From Bubalus kerabau (lineage: Eukaryota; Chordata; Mammalia; Artiodactyla; Bovidae), in NCBI RefSeq assembly GCF_029407905.1, contig NC_073630.1, forward strand, positions 32,089,001-32,153,000: a stretch of 64,000 nucleotides of DNA. The letters are read 5' to 3'. Shown here piece after piece: positions 10,790 through 21,678 of this stretch. The notes under the pieces are model-generated. The model was given only the letters and a program-made list of their open reading frames with translations. It did no database searches and had not been told where the DNA came from. A program made the position numbers and the translations under genes. Position 1 is the first letter of the stretch. Each line of letters starts with the position of its first letter.

Positions 10790-12053
10790 CAAGGAAAAAT
10801 AAATTTATTCCTGTAGCATAAAAATCCATGTTTCAGGATTCAATGAACACTTGGAAAGCATTTTCAGCATCCTGCTGGTTGTGGAAGTATTTTCCCTGCA
10901 AAAAGTTTTCAAGAAGCTTGAAAAGGTGGTAGTCGGTTGGTGAAAGGTCAGGTGAATATGGCGAAAGAGGCAAATTTCATAGCTCAATTCATTCAACGCT
11001 TGTGTGCGGCATGTGGTCAGGCATTGCTGCGGAGAAGAATTGGGCCCTTTCTGTTGACCAGTGCTGGCTGCAGGCTTTGCAGTTTTGGGTCTGTCTCACT
11101 GATTTGCTGAGCATGCGTCCCAGATGTAATGATTTTGCTGGAATTCAGAAAGTGAGCCAGACTGACAGCGGACCATCAGACAACAGTGACCATGACTATT
11201 TTTTTGGTGCAAGTTTGGCTTCGGGAAGTGCTTTGAAGCTTCTTCTTGGTCCAGCCACTGAACTGGTCATCTTCTGTTGTCATGTAAAATCCGCTTTTTG
11301 TTGCACGTCACAGTCCAATACAGAAATGGTTCATTGCTGTTACACAGAACAAGAGATGACGACATTTCAAAATGACAATTTTTGTTTGTTTGTTTGAATT
11401 CTGGTCAGCTCATGAGATGCCTACTTATCAAGCTTTTTCACATTTCCAATTTGCTTCAAATGCTGAATTACCATAGAATGGTCGATGCTGAGTTCTTTGA
11501 CAACTTCTCGTGTAGTTTTAAGAGGATCAGCTTTGATGATTGTTCTCAATTAGTCATTGTCAACCTCTGATGGCCAGTTACTGTTCTCCCCATCTTCAAG
11601 ACTCTTGTCTCCTTTGCAAACTTCTTTTTGTTTTAATTTTGTTTTATTTAACTTTACACTATTGTATTGGTTTTGCCATATATCAAAATGAATCTGCCAC
11701 AGGTATACACGTGTTCCCCCTCCTAAACCCTCCTCCCTCCCCATACCGTCCCTCTGGGTCGTCCCAGTGCACCAGCCCCAAGCATCCAGTATCGTGTATT
11801 GAACCTGGACTGGCGACTCGTTTCATATATGATATTATATATATTTCAATGCCATTCTCCCAAATCATCCCACCCTCTCCCTCTCCCACAGAGTCCAAAA
11901 GACTGTTCTTGAACCAACACTGCATTGTACATTCATTAGCAGTTCCTGGGCCAAATGTGGTGTTGATGTTGCACATTGTCTCCGCTGCTTTACCACTCGT
12001 TTTGATCTTGAATAAGAAAATCTCTCAAATTTGCTTTTTAACATTATTTCCAT
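10790..12053 (-). pseudogene. Decayed mariner transposase (interrupted by L1)
   Basis: Transposase would cut and paste the element at TA sites through a DD34D-type catalytic triad. A start is visible at 12053 (MEIML). The helix-turn-helix region FGPGTANE is recognisable before the L1 break, and SLED...PSEVDND resumes after it, at about 11550-11620. Further on the frame is shifted and stopped. By eye the first catalytic Asp is Asn (AAC, 11300-11302) and the second is Ser (AGC, 11026-11028), with a TGA at 11017-11019. The third Asp in SPTDYH (10932-10934) survives. The gene is therefore inactive several times over. The short plus-strand frames across it are shadows. Confidence 0.85.
11627..11906 (-). 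mobile_element. Ruminant L1 3' end inserted in the mariner
   Basis: Antisense ruminant L1 3'-UTR: reversed poly-A (tttaattttgttttattta), then ccaggtt/gtatcgtg motifs and the ctctcccacagagtccaaaa end. It splits the mariner transposase between two segments that read on from each other. Only a short ttctt is shared at the two borders, so the target duplication is weak. It must be younger than the mariner. Confidence 0.9.
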
Positions 12054-12235
12054 AGTCTAAAATAAATATAAAATACACAGCAAGTAATAAGTCCCCAGCA
12101 AAAAAAAAAGCAGGAAGCAAGAAATATGCATTAAAATGATGCATAACATAACCACATGTATTTAAAAATTCCAATATCAAATTGCAAATTTCAGCAGTGC
12201 AAAAAGACTGAAATTACATTTGTATCAATCTAATA

Positions 12236-12709
12236 ATTAATAGTTATCACCAAATTAATAATAACTATCAGAGGAAAAATGACGTATCTATAGAAATGTA
12301 ATTGAGCTTTTGGATTTCTAGAGTATGTTGAAAGAAACTCAATGGGAAACCTTTAGACTTGGTTGTGTGATTTTTCTCCAGCTACAATTAGGCATTTGGG
12401 TGCAGGCGACAAAAAGGCGCATCGCTGAATTAGTCCAGAATACATTTTGAAAACACAATGTGATAAATCCTCTGCCTAGAGGCAAAAGAAGGCCAAGTAA
12501 ATTAGATTGCTGGGGATCAAAGAGGTCTTTCAAAACTCCTTTGGGGAGTTTTTTTGGTACAGGAGGGTTTGAAGAAACAGTATAATGGGGCATTTCAAGC
12601 AAAGGAATGCACATGTGGCCAGATGCAGGCACAGAAAGGAGCTTGACATGGTCCATGATATGTAGGGAAGAAATCTGGGATGCTTGGAGCACCATCATAA
12701 AGTGGTGGA
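12236..12709. other. Unique DNA
   Basis: No family recognised. The 119-codon minus frame at 12339-12698 has no recognisable domain, no supporting context and no clear splice sites, and I treat it as chance. Confidence 0.4.
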
Positions 12710-12900
12710 AAGCTATGAGTGCAGTGGCCAGATCCTAAAGGACTTTTAAGAATGTGTTATGGAGATTATACTGATACCGAAGATACGGGATGCTATTAAA
12801 GGATTTAAACAGAAGAGTGATGCTTAGAATTGCTCTGGCAGTGGGGTATAAAATGAATTTGAGTGCAGGAAGCATGTAAATGGCATAACTTCAGTTGTCC
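12710..12900 (-). mobile_element. L2 LINE fragment, antisense
   Basis: Old L2-type texture: ggccagatcctaaaggactt, a later 'cattaaaggattt-aa-cagaagagtgatg', then attgctctggcagtg, in the order expected for antisense L2. Highly diverged, so borders are approximate. Confidence 0.55.
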
Positions 12901-12984
12901 AATTAGGGGAAAAAAATGAGAGGAATTGAAGTAGGGTGATGATGATAGATATTATGATGATGACGATGAATTGGATTATACTGA

Positions 12985-13110
12985 AAAATTCTCAGAGAGA
13001 TTAAATGATTTATGTAAGATCCCACAAGACAGTGGGGAAAGTAAAAGTAATGCACAGTGCTGACTCCAAGACCAGTGCTCTTCTCACTACATTAATGGGA
13101 AGTTCCTCAA
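12985..13110 (-). mobile_element. MIR SINE, antisense
   Basis: Antisense MIR: a degenerate cagagagattaaatgattta core, then 'aagatcccacaagacagtgg', and the tRNA-like end gaccagtgctcttctcacta. A gatgatgat-rich stretch precedes it at about 12936-12970. Confidence 0.65.
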
Positions 13111-13242
13111 AGTTGGAAATGATACATTATTCATCATTTTTATTAGTTTCTTTTATTAATTCATTTTATTTTTTAAAGCAGTTTTAAATTTATGGCAAAC
13201 TTGAGCAGAAAGTACAGATATTTCCGATACACTCCCTGCCCC

Positions 13243-13708
13243 TTGTTGTTCAGTAGCTCTGTCATGTCCGACTCTTTGTGATCCCATGGACTGCAGTCCA
13301 CCTCCCTGTGCTTCACCATCTCCCGGAGTTCACTCAAACTCATGTCCATTGAGTCAGTGATGCCATCCAACCATCTCGTCCTCTGTCATCCCCTTCTCCT
13401 CCTGCCTTCAATCTTTCCCAGCATCAGAGTCTTTTCTAATGAGTCAGTTCTTCGCATCAGGTGGCCAAAGTATTGGAGTTTCCAGCTTCAGCATCAGTCC
13501 TTCCAATGAATATTCAGGATTGATTTCCTTTAGGATGGACTGATTTGATCTCCTTGCAGTCCACAAGGGACTCTCACGAGTCTTACTCAACACCACAGTT
13601 CAAAAGCATCAATTTTTCAGCATTCAGCCTTCTTTATGGTCCAGCTCTCATATCCATACTTGACTATTGGAAAAACCATAGCTTTGAGTATACAGAACTT
13701 TGTCTTCT
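13243..13708 (-). mobile_element. BovB LINE 3' part, antisense, inside the L1
   Basis: Antisense BovB 3' end running from ttcagtagctctgtcatgtc to accatagctttgagtataca, including tcatcctctgtc-type and gcatcagtccttccaatgaa blocks. It separates two L1 pieces that are continuous in the L1 consensus, so it is the younger insertion. Confidence 0.9.
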
Positions 13709-14682
13709 GTATAACTTTCCTCATTATCAGTATCCCTCACCAGAGTGGTGCATTTGTTACAACTGCACATCTACAAGTGTCTACAACTGACACATCATTA
13801 GCACCCAAAGTCCCGACTTTACATGAGGGTTCACTTTTGATATTGTACATTCTATGGACTTGGACAAATGTATCCACAATTAAAGTTATCAACCACAGCA
13901 ATTTCACTGCCTTAAAAATCCTCTGTGCTCAACCTGTGTATCCATCACTCCCTCCAACCCTTAGCAACTACTGACTATTTTATTATCTCCAAAGTTTTGT
14001 CTTTTCCAAAATCTCATGTACTTGGAATCAAACATTATTTAGCCTTTTCAAATTGACTTCTTTCAGTTAGCAATGTGCGTTTAAGTTTCCTCCATGTCTT
14101 TTCCTGACCTGATAGCTCATTTGTTTTTAGTGCTGAATAGTATTCCATTGTCTGGATGCACCACAGTTAATTCATTCAATCACCTTCTGAGGGACATCTT
14201 GATTGTTTCCCAGCTTGGGAACTTATGAATGAAGCTGTTATAAACATCTGTATGCAGGTCTTTGTGTGGATTTAAGTTTCCAACTCCTTTGCATAAATAC
14301 TGAGTTTAATTTCTGGATCATATGGTAGGAATATGTTTAGTTTGTGAGAAATTTCTAAACAGTCTCCCAAAGTTGTTGTGCCATTTTACATTCCCCCCAG
14401 CAATAAATGAGTTCCTGTTGCTCTACATCTTCACCAGCATTTGATGTTGTCAGTGTTCTGTATTATAGCTGTTCTAATAGGTGATGTCTTCTTAGTTTAA
14501 TTTTAATTTTTCTCAAGATATAGAATATAGAGTATCCTTTTATGTGTCTTATCTTCTTTGGTGCAGTATCTGTTGGAGGTCTTTGGCCCATTTTTCTAAT
14601 TGGATGGTTTATTTATTGATTGTTGAATTTTAAGAGTTCTTTGTACTTTTTGAATAAAATAGTATTTTATCAGATTTGCCAT

Positions 14683-14693
14683 TAAATAAATAA

Positions 14694-14733
<40 letters not shown>
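14683..14733. repeat. (AAAT)n/(TA)n compound microsatellite
   Basis: About four taaa units followed by about 17 uninterrupted TA dinucleotides, lying within the old L1. Confidence 0.95.
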
Positions 14734-14735
<2 letters not shown>

Positions 14736-14787
14736 CCTCCCAGTCTGTGGCTTTTCCTCTTATTCTATAAACATTGTCCTTTGCAGT

Positions 14788-14967
14788 CATACTTTTATCC
14801 TCAGTGTCCAGCCCAGGCATAAACACAGAAGAAACTGAATATTAGGGAAGTAAATTATTCTATGCTGTTCTGGGCAGAAACTGCAGAGATGGTTTATGTA
14901 TAGTTTAACAACTATTCTTTATCCTGAAGAAAGAAGTACAATACTGCAATTCGGAGTCTTAACATAG
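14788..14967. other. Short unique stretch
   Basis: No repeat recognised between the end of the L1 and the next SINE. Confidence 0.4.
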
Positions 14968-15098
14968 AAGTGAAAGTGAAAGTGAAGTCACTTAGTCATG
15001 TCCGACTCTGTGACCTCATGGACTGTAGCTGGCCAGGCTCCTCTGTCCATAGGATTTTCCAGGCAAGAGCACTGGAGTGGGTTACTGTTTCCTTCTCC
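14968..15098 (-). mobile_element. Bov-A SINE half-unit, antisense
   Basis: One reversed Bov-A unit: gtgaaagtgaagtcacttag, then ggattttccaggcaagagc and the end ctgtttccttctcc. Head sequence is absent. Confidence 0.9.
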
Positions 15099-15103
15099 AT
15101 ATA

Positions 15104-15231
15104 GAGGAATAATCTGATTCTTCCTTATGTAATAAAGTAATACAACGTTATTACAATTACAACTTTTAAGAGGAATAATTTGATTCTTCTTTATGTAAAT
15201 AAAGTATTACAACTTTATTTACAATTTTTAA
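15104..15231. repeat. 66-bp imperfect tandem duplication
   Basis: Unit one (15104-15169) and unit two (15170-15231) both start gaggaataat and share gattctt-ttatgta and aataaagta-tacaac. Unit two has a small deletion near its end. It sits directly behind the Bov-A half-unit and is not itself a SINE. Confidence 0.85.
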
Positions 15232-15397
15232 GTAATACAACTTAAAAATATCAGATGCACTTTATTTTTCTGCCACTTTTTGTTTCCACTGAATGAAATA
15301 AGGATACTTTTCTAGCATATGTATGTTAATATCTATGTGGAATATAAAATTCAAGCAATACCATGTAAACAAAGAGAAAAGCTTTAACTAAGAACGT

Positions 15398-15825
15398 GGA
15401 CTCCCTGGTGGCTCAGTGGTAAAGAATTTGCCTGCAATACAGGAGATTGCCTGCGATGCAGGAGAAAGTAAAAGTTGCTCATTCATGTCTGGCTTTTTGC
15501 GACCCCAGGGACTATACAGTCCTTGGATTCTCTAGGCCAGAATACTGGAGTGGGTAGCCTTTCCCTTCTCCAGGGGACCTTTCCAGCCCAGAAATCAAAC
15601 CAGGGTCTCCTGCATTGAGGCAGATTCTTTACCAACTGAGCTACCAGGGAAGCCCGCAATGCAGGAGATGAGAGTTCAATCCCTGGGTTGGGAAGATCCC
15701 CTGGAGAAGAAAATGGCAACCCATTCCAGTATTCTTGCCTGGGAAATCCCATGGAGAGGAGCCTGCCGGGCTACAGTCCACGGGGTTGAAAAGGAGTCGG
15801 ACACTACTTAATGACTAAACCACCA
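15398..15825 (+). mobile_element. Bov-tA SINE interrupted by another Bov-tA
   Basis: The sense head begins gactccctggtggctcag at about 15401. The body resumes after 15656 with gcaatgcaggaga, gttcaatccctgggttgg and the full Bov-A part ending in gacactacttaatgactaaa. The break contains an antisense SINE. A second near-copy of the cctgcaatacaggagatt motif lies just before the break. Confidence 0.92.
15466..15655 (-). mobile_element. Bov-tA SINE nested in a Bov-tA
   Basis: Reversed Bov-A body from aagtaaaagttgctcattca to the reversed head ending gagctaccagggaagc. It is flanked by a 13-bp near-duplication, gcgatgcaggaga (15453-15465) and gcaatgcaggaga (15656-15668). Host and guest are in opposite orientation, so the region can form an inverted-repeat hairpin. 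Confidence 0.93.
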
Positions 15826-16255
15826 CCAAGAATGTTCAAATGTTTTCAGATATTCTAGTTTATCTATTAGTTTTTGCCACTCATTCGTTCACTTACTTTT
15901 CTGTCAGATACTACTAAAAATCAAGCACTAAAAAATGGAAAAGGTTAAAAGGTAAAATATACAGAAAAATAATTGAGAAATTCTAATGCCTTTATTTTTT
16001 CTACAAGTTGGAATAAGACTTTTAGTATTTAATTTATATTCTATTCAAGTCAAGGACTTAATAGTGTTCTGTTACAGCATAATTTCATAATTACTACCCA
16101 AGGAGAAGTCAGGTCTATAAGGGGAATTTGTATTCATACTTTGGATATATTTTGAAGATTTTCTAGTATAAGAGAAATGATATTAATTAACAGCTGTCAC
16201 ATTCATAGTGTTAATGTAGCAAAAAATTTAATTTGTTTTTCATATGATTGTATAC
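15826..16255. other. Unique AT-rich DNA
   Basis: Nothing assignable. Confidence 0.5.
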
Positions 16256-16362
16256 ATGAGTTTGCTCAAGCTCTGGGAGACAGTGAAGCACAGAGAAGCT
16301 TGACATGCTGCAGACCATGGGGTCACAAAGAGTCAGACATAAATGAGCAACTGAACAACAAA
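16256..16362 (+). mobile_element. BovB LINE 3' tail, sense
   Basis: Only the last ~100 bp of BovB: gtttgctcaagctctgggag, then gcagaccatggggtcac, caaagagtcagacat and a final aactgaacaacaa. Severely 5'-truncated. Confidence 0.8.
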
Positions 16363-16451
16363 AAATTTGTAATACTCATTAAAATGAGTATTAAGAAGTA
16401 CTATGAGTACTATGAAGTAGGTATCCAGTTCCCCTCTATAGGCTGCAAATT

Positions 16452-16575
16452 TTCAATTTCACATTTTAACTTTATTTTAGATGAGAAAACATATATTAAA
16501 GAGGTTCAGCACTTGCTTAAGATCACATGCAATAATAAGAAATGAGTAATAGAGACAGGATTTGAGTATAAGAAT
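16452..16575 (-). mobile_element. MIR SINE, antisense
   Basis: Reversed MIR core: ttttagatgagaaaacata, aaagaggttcagcacttgc, ttaagatcacatgcaata, gacaggatttgagta. Moderately diverged. Confidence 0.65.
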
Positions 16576-17518
16576 TTTGCTTCCAATTCTATAAATATAT
16601 AACATAAAAAAACTATTTTGCAACAACATAAAATGATTTTCCACTATGATCTGTTAGTCAAGCAGAGAAAATATCTAAAGAATGATTTATAAAATATCCT
16701 TCTGAACGTCTGGGCTGAAAAATGTATACAATTTGACTGACTGACATCATTTGGTCAGAGGAAAATAATGTGACATATAAAGGTTTACCAAGAGAGGTCC
16801 AAGGAAGAAAGTATTTGATATTGGGGTGTCCTGTTCAAATATCTCACTTTTGAGCAATAAAAAATGTCATAAATAATATTTTAAATATTACACACTTTGT
16901 TAATTTGTGCATAGTACTCACACTGAAAGCAAGATTCTTGAAGGTGTATAAAGTTATACAAACATAACATCTGTGAGGAAGGGGGAAAGTGCCATGATCA
17001 GACCACTAATATGTGTGAAGCATTCTATAAGAGCTGAAATTTTTTTATCTTTCTGAAATATTATCTATAATGTATATGTACGAGTTTTCAGATTCCTAAT
17101 ATAACCCTACCTGCTCATTCTATTTAAGAAACATGAGGCTGAAATGGAATTCTACATGAGATTAATAGAAAAAAAGATAATGAAACTGTGACTTCCATAC
17201 AAAAGTCATCTGATCTGGAAAGAAATAGAACCTTGTAGATTTGCTGCTTTGCACTTTTGAACAGTTATTTCTTTTCAACCTAGAAGTATCTATATTATTA
17301 ATGTGGGAAAGAAATATTTCCATGAAAAGAATGTACAATATATGAGTCACTTTGAATGAAAATTCTCTTATAAAATAATCTACATAATAACCAAGCAGAA
17401 TGTAGAGGGACAATAATATTTATTAGCTTAAATGTGGAGAGAACTTTTGTTATATAAAATAACTTTTTAAAAGGAAATATTTTTGATACAATTAGGACAT
17501 CAATATTAGATAAACCTT
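16576..17518. other. Unique AT-rich DNA
   Basis: About 0.9 kb without assignable repeat or gene. The minus frame 17162-17413 is AT-driven and lacks a domain. Confidence 0.5.
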
Positions 17519-17529
17519 ACAGATTTTAT

Positions 17530-17755
17530 GGGCTTCCTTGGTGGCTTAGAGGGTCAAACATCCGCCTGCAATGCCAGAGACCTGGGTTCAATCCCTGAGT
17601 CGGGAAGATCCCCTGGAGAAGGAAATGGCACCCCACTCCAATACTCTTGCCTGGAAAATCCCATGGTTGGAGGAGCCTGGGAGGCTTCAGTCCATGGGAT
17701 CGCAAAGAGTCGGACATGACTGTGCGAATTCACTTTGACTTTGACTTTCACTTTG
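17530..17755 (+). mobile_element. Bov-tA SINE with perfect target-site duplication
   Basis: Complete head (gggcttccttggtggctta) and Bov-A body, then a ctttgact-repeat tail of the Bov-A2 linker type. Flanked by an exact 11-bp direct repeat, acagattttat, at 17519-17529 and 17756-17766. Confidence 0.96.
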
Positions 17756-17783
17756 ACAGATTTTATATTACATCAACCAAACA

Positions 17784-18016
17784 GTGGGGGCTTCCCTGGT
17801 GGGTGAATGGGTAAAGAACCCACCTGCAATGCAGGAAACATGGATTTTATACCTGGGTCAGGAAGATCCCTTGGAGAAGGGCATGGCAACCCACTCCAAT
17901 ATTCTTTTCTGGAGAATCCCATGGGCAGAAGAGCTTGGCAGGCTACAGTCTATAGATTCTTTACAAAGAGTCAGACATGACTGATGTGACTGAGCAAGGA
18001 TGCATGCATGCATGCA
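17784..18016 (+). mobile_element. Bov-tA SINE with target-site duplication
   Basis: Head from about 17788 (gggcttccctggtgggtgaa) and body ending gactgatgtgactgagcaa, followed by a (tgca)n tail near 18000-18014. A 9-bp direct repeat, aaccaaaca, lies at 17775-17783 and 18017-18025. It starts about 20 bp after the right duplication of the preceding SINE, in the same orientation. Confidence 0.93.
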
Positions 18017-18025
18017 AACCAAACA

Positions 18026-19099
18026 TTATGGTATAAAGGTTATACATTTAAACAAACCAAAGAATGAAAGATCTATTAGTGTATATATGTCAATCCCAAT
18101 CTCCAAATTAACAAAACATTGTAAAGCAACTATATCCAAAGTTTTTTAAAGAAATGAAAGACCAAAGCTGTCATAACAGGAAATATAAATAAATGACTCA
18201 CTTGAAAATCTAAATAGCATAGAAAAGTTAGAAATTCATGAAATGTTACCAGATCATCAAAAACATGAAAAATTTTATATTGGTTTCTGTGGTATTTACA
18301 AAGTCAAATTTTGTTTTACCTCTCATCTTCATTAATTTTATTTTAAAAAACAAAATGCAGGCAAGAAGGACTCAAATATCCACTTCATTTTCCATCATTC
18401 TGGAATCACAAAAGCCAACCAATTCACCCACATAATCAACTAAAAGAGTACTTACAATAATTTATAATCAAAGAAATATATAATTCTAAAGCTGAAGCAC
18501 CAAATTTCCTGAATGCAGTGAAAAGTAAGTTTTTCATTGTTAAATCTTAAAAAATAGTTTGCCTTTAACATCCAGGATTTCTTCTATTTTATAGATATAA
18601 CCCATAAAATATCTCAGATTTCAAACTCAACTCATTTTAGTCCTATTTGTGATTTCCAAAATGCCTTAATTGATTTCAAATTAGAAATAAATGTATTTCT
18701 GCTTCAAGATCTGAGTTGCTCTATTATCTGTATTTTAGTTCAACTTAGTATCTGGACAAAACATGGAATTTTAATTAATTTAATCATAATTACATATAAA
18801 CTATAAAATTAGTTTCTTTCTTCACTGACCAATTAAAATAGTGAAATAACTAGTAAGAAAAAAAACCTTATGTAGCTCAACATTTGTTCCTTAAGAACAT
18901 AGGATCCTTTCAAATTATATCTTCCACTGCAGTTAAAATTAATAGGACAAATTATAGACTACTACAGCTGAAAAGAAAATTGGAAAATCAGTTTGCTCAC
19001 TCTTACCTCTACACATTTAATATATTCTTAGTAAATCATTACTAGACATTATAACATTTTTAGCTATCTACTCTTACCATTTTACTACCATGAAATGTG
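18026..19099. other. Unique AT-rich DNA, possible L1 tail
   Basis: At about 18115-18152 the sequence acattgtaaagcaactatat resembles the last bases of an old L1 3'-UTR. The rest is AT-rich and unassigned. The frame 18238-18435 shows no domain. Confidence 0.4.
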
Positions 19100-19326
19100 T
19101 TGCTGCTGCTAAGTTGCTTCAGTCGTGTCCCACTCTGTGCAACCCCATAGACGGCAGCCCACCAGGCTCCCCCGTCCCTGGGATTCTCCAGGCAAGAAAA
19201 CTGGAGTGGGTTGCCATTTCCTTCTCCAATGCCGGGAAGTGAAAAGTGAAAGTGAAGTTGCTCAGTCATGTCTGACTCTTCGCGACCCCATGGACTGCAG
19301 CCTGGTAGGCTCCTCCATCCATGGGA
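19100..19326 (-). mobile_element. Bov-A2 SINE, antisense, truncated
   Basis: Reversed tail gctgctgctaagttgcttc, the second unit, the gtgaaaagtgaaagtgaag linker and part of the first unit, ending abruptly at catccatggga. The first half-unit is therefore 5'-truncated. Confidence 0.95.
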
Positions 19327-19341
19327 CTGGCTAATTATAAT

Positions 19342-19549
19342 AGTGTGTGTTAGTCACTCACTTGTGTCCAATTCTTTGGGACTCCAGGGACTGTAGCTTG
19401 CCGGGCTCCTCTGTCCATGGGATTTTCCAGGCAGGAATACTACTGTGGGTTGCCATTCCCTTATCCAGGGGATCTTCCTGACCCAGAAATCGAACCCAGT
19501 CTCCCTGCATGGCAGGCAGATTCTTTACCATCTGAACCACTAGGGAAGA
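19342..19549 (-). mobile_element. Bov-tA SINE, antisense
   Basis: Reversed Bov-A body from tgtgtgttagtcactcactt to the reversed head 'gattctttaccatctgaacc-actaggga'. It lies only about 15 bp from the preceding Bov-A2 in the same orientation. Confidence 0.94.
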
Positions 19550-20825
19550 GACAAAAGATAATAGAAAACTTCCTAAATGTTGAACTACAGACAGTTTTAA
19601 AAATCATGTTACCTAACATGTGTTTCCATGAAATTATTAATTCTGTAGGACATTAAAAGGATTTACATGAAAAAAATAGTCATTGACAAAATAAAGGTGA
19701 GAAAGTCTGGGTAATCAAAATTTAGACAATTTCTTCACGCAGAAGTACATGATTAATTTGTATCCCATGAATCTTTAAGAAAGGGATTATACTATGGTAT
19801 TTTTACAAGTGTATGTAACCAAAAAATATATTCCCTTGTCTTTTTTTCCAGAACACCTTATGGGCTAATGTTTTGGCGGGACTTATTTGGATGAAATCAA
19901 ATTCAATAGCCTATAGCACATGAAAACAATGACACATTGGACAGTCATTAAAAACTTAACAGAAAATTTTGTTCATTAGTTAAGTTGATTACAATGTATG
20001 GTAATATTTATATTTACTATGTATCATATAGTATATGCTTTTATATCTCTATTTCTATCAAATCTATCAATTTCAATTTCATAAAATTGTATTAGTTCTC
20101 TTTTTAAAAATGCATTAAAATAAATGACCTACACACTAGATTAAAAAAAATTCTATTTTAAATCCTGATATTAAAGACATTCAAGAAGTTTCCACTGAAT
20201 TCAAGGTTCAAATAGTAAGCATGGGATAAAATGACATCTACATTCTTTCCATAAAACTGTTCCTTGGATTTCGACTTCTCCACCTAAGTTTTCACTCATT
20301 TGCCACAATATGTTAGAGATTATGTTTTCCTTTACCCATTTTGCCTTTAAAAGACAAAGCCTAAATTCCCTACAGCAAATTCTCTCCAGTTTTTGGAATG
20401 ATATTGTCTGAAATTATTGGGGACAGATTTTAATACTATATGTTTATCAAGTTACATTTTATTTGTTCCCATATGGAAAACTGAATCTGAAAGTAATTTG
20501 AAATCACATATATTAGAAGGAAGCTATTAATCTAGATCTGATTTCCAAGTTGAAAAAAAATCAAAATATCATGTTAAAACAAGTATTATTATAACTGAAC
20601 ATGAGTACTTCAGTTGCCAAATTTAACTTTTCTTCTTTCTTGTTTCATTTTTTATAAAAATGTGAAAAGTGTAAATGGACATCTCTGTTTGAAAAGTCCT
20701 GTTACATCAATTTTCCTGGTGTGATTATTAGCAGCATCCTTTTTCACTTTCATAAGTGTCCTAGTATGGATGATGAATTATGTGGTCATCTGAGTTAAGA
20801 AGAGCCACTGTTTCCACCCATGACT
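19550..20825. other. Unique AT-rich DNA
   Basis: About 1.3 kb with no assignable repeat, RNA or coding signal. Confidence 0.5.
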
Positions 20826-20900
20826 GATACATGCCAATGTATGGCAAAAACCACTATAATATTGTAAAGTAATTAGCCTCCAATTAAAATTTTTTAAAAT
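20826..20900 (+). mobile_element. Ruminant L1/ART2-type 3' tail
   Basis: Shows ccaatgtatggcaaaaacca, ctataatattgtaaagtaat and tagcctccaattaaaat, the terminal ~75 bp of the ruminant L1/ART2 3' end. The rest is missing. Confidence 0.8.
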
Positions 20901-21099
20901 GTTGTAGAGACTTTATAACCTGATCAAATGAGCTTAGGAGCCATTATAATTTATTATTTGTTCTCTAAATTACTGCCTAAACTGTGCATCTAATAATTCT
21001 GTCAGGTAACTTATTCCTAAAAATACAGAAACAGAAACTGGGTAAAGAATTTCAGATATTGCCTACTCCACAACCTCTATTATATATACTATTCATGGT

Positions 21100-21102
21100 G
21101 TG

Positions 21103-21147
<45 letters not shown>

Positions 21148-21162
21148 TTATGTATATATATT
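21100..21162. repeat. (TG)n microsatellite with TA flanks
   Basis: About 16 uninterrupted TG units with tatata stretches on both sides. The Cys/Val-rich frame at 20984-21292 is an artefact of this tract. Confidence 0.95.
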
Positions 21163-21678
21163 ATCTCAGAAGAAATTTTTTCTCCCAGTAACCTCTACTT
21201 TTCCTTTAGAGGTACTCCACTACTTACAATATTTTTGGTTGGCTTGTTTCTTTGCTTGTTTTGACTTGTTATATTGCCTCAAAGACAACTAGCAAGAAGA
21301 CTTTAATGCTACTAAGGTTTGAAAATGTTAAAGAGTGTCTTTCAGTTTATTTCTGCTCTGCCATTTCTCTCTGAGGGCATAAATCCCAAATGAACAATAA
21401 AATTAAAGAAGTCAGGAAAAGGGGAGGATAAGGAGAACATACTGAATGAAAAACCAATATTTAAAGAACTATAGTTCTACCTCAAGCAAATACTTTTATC
21501 ATCAGGCATAACAAATGGATAGGGTTTTCCTACTGAAAATAGGAAAAACAAATATATCAATAAATTTTGCTTAAAGAAAAAATTATAGCCATAAAATACT
21601 TTAAAAGAATAGTTTGTTGGTAATGAGACTTTTGTTTTAATTGAAAAAGTGTCTTGTCACTAAATGCAGTTATAGTAA
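21163..21678. other. Unique AT-rich DNA
   Basis: No feature recognised before the L1 target-site duplication. Confidence 0.5.

Larger units (their letters stand above)
10672..12233 (-). mobile_element. Hsmar1-like mariner DNA transposon, both ends present
   Basis: Terminal inverted repeats are visible: ttaggttgatgcaaatgtaa at 10672-10691 pairs with the reverse complement of the right end finishing atcaatctaa at 12233. A TA dinucleotide flanks both ends (10670-10671 and 12234-12235), the mariner target duplication. Removing the L1 fragment nested at about 11627-11906 leaves roughly 1.28 kb, the usual full length for this mariner group. The transposase is on the minus strand and is broken. Confidence 0.93.
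13165..14787 (-). mobile_element. Old L1 LINE (ORF2 to 3' end, antisense), split by BovB
   Basis: Two pieces, 13165-13242 and about 13709-14787, form one antisense L1. Landmarks in order are ttaaatttatggcaaacttg, cattatcagtatccctcacc, gtacattctatggacttgg, attccattgtctggatgcac, a degenerate 'ttccccccagcaataaatgag', tctttggcccatttttctaa and tcctcccagtctgtggcttt. It is well diverged, with no intact frame. An AT microsatellite has grown inside it at 14683-14733. Confidence 0.85.

Noticed and set aside
11540..12055. 171-codon plus-strand frame
   Set aside because: It spans antisense mariner transposase and the nested L1 3'-UTR, so it is composite and non-coding.
12339..12698. 119-codon minus-strand frame in unique DNA
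   Set aside because: No domain, no exon structure and no repeat explanation. Length is within chance expectation for 64 kb.
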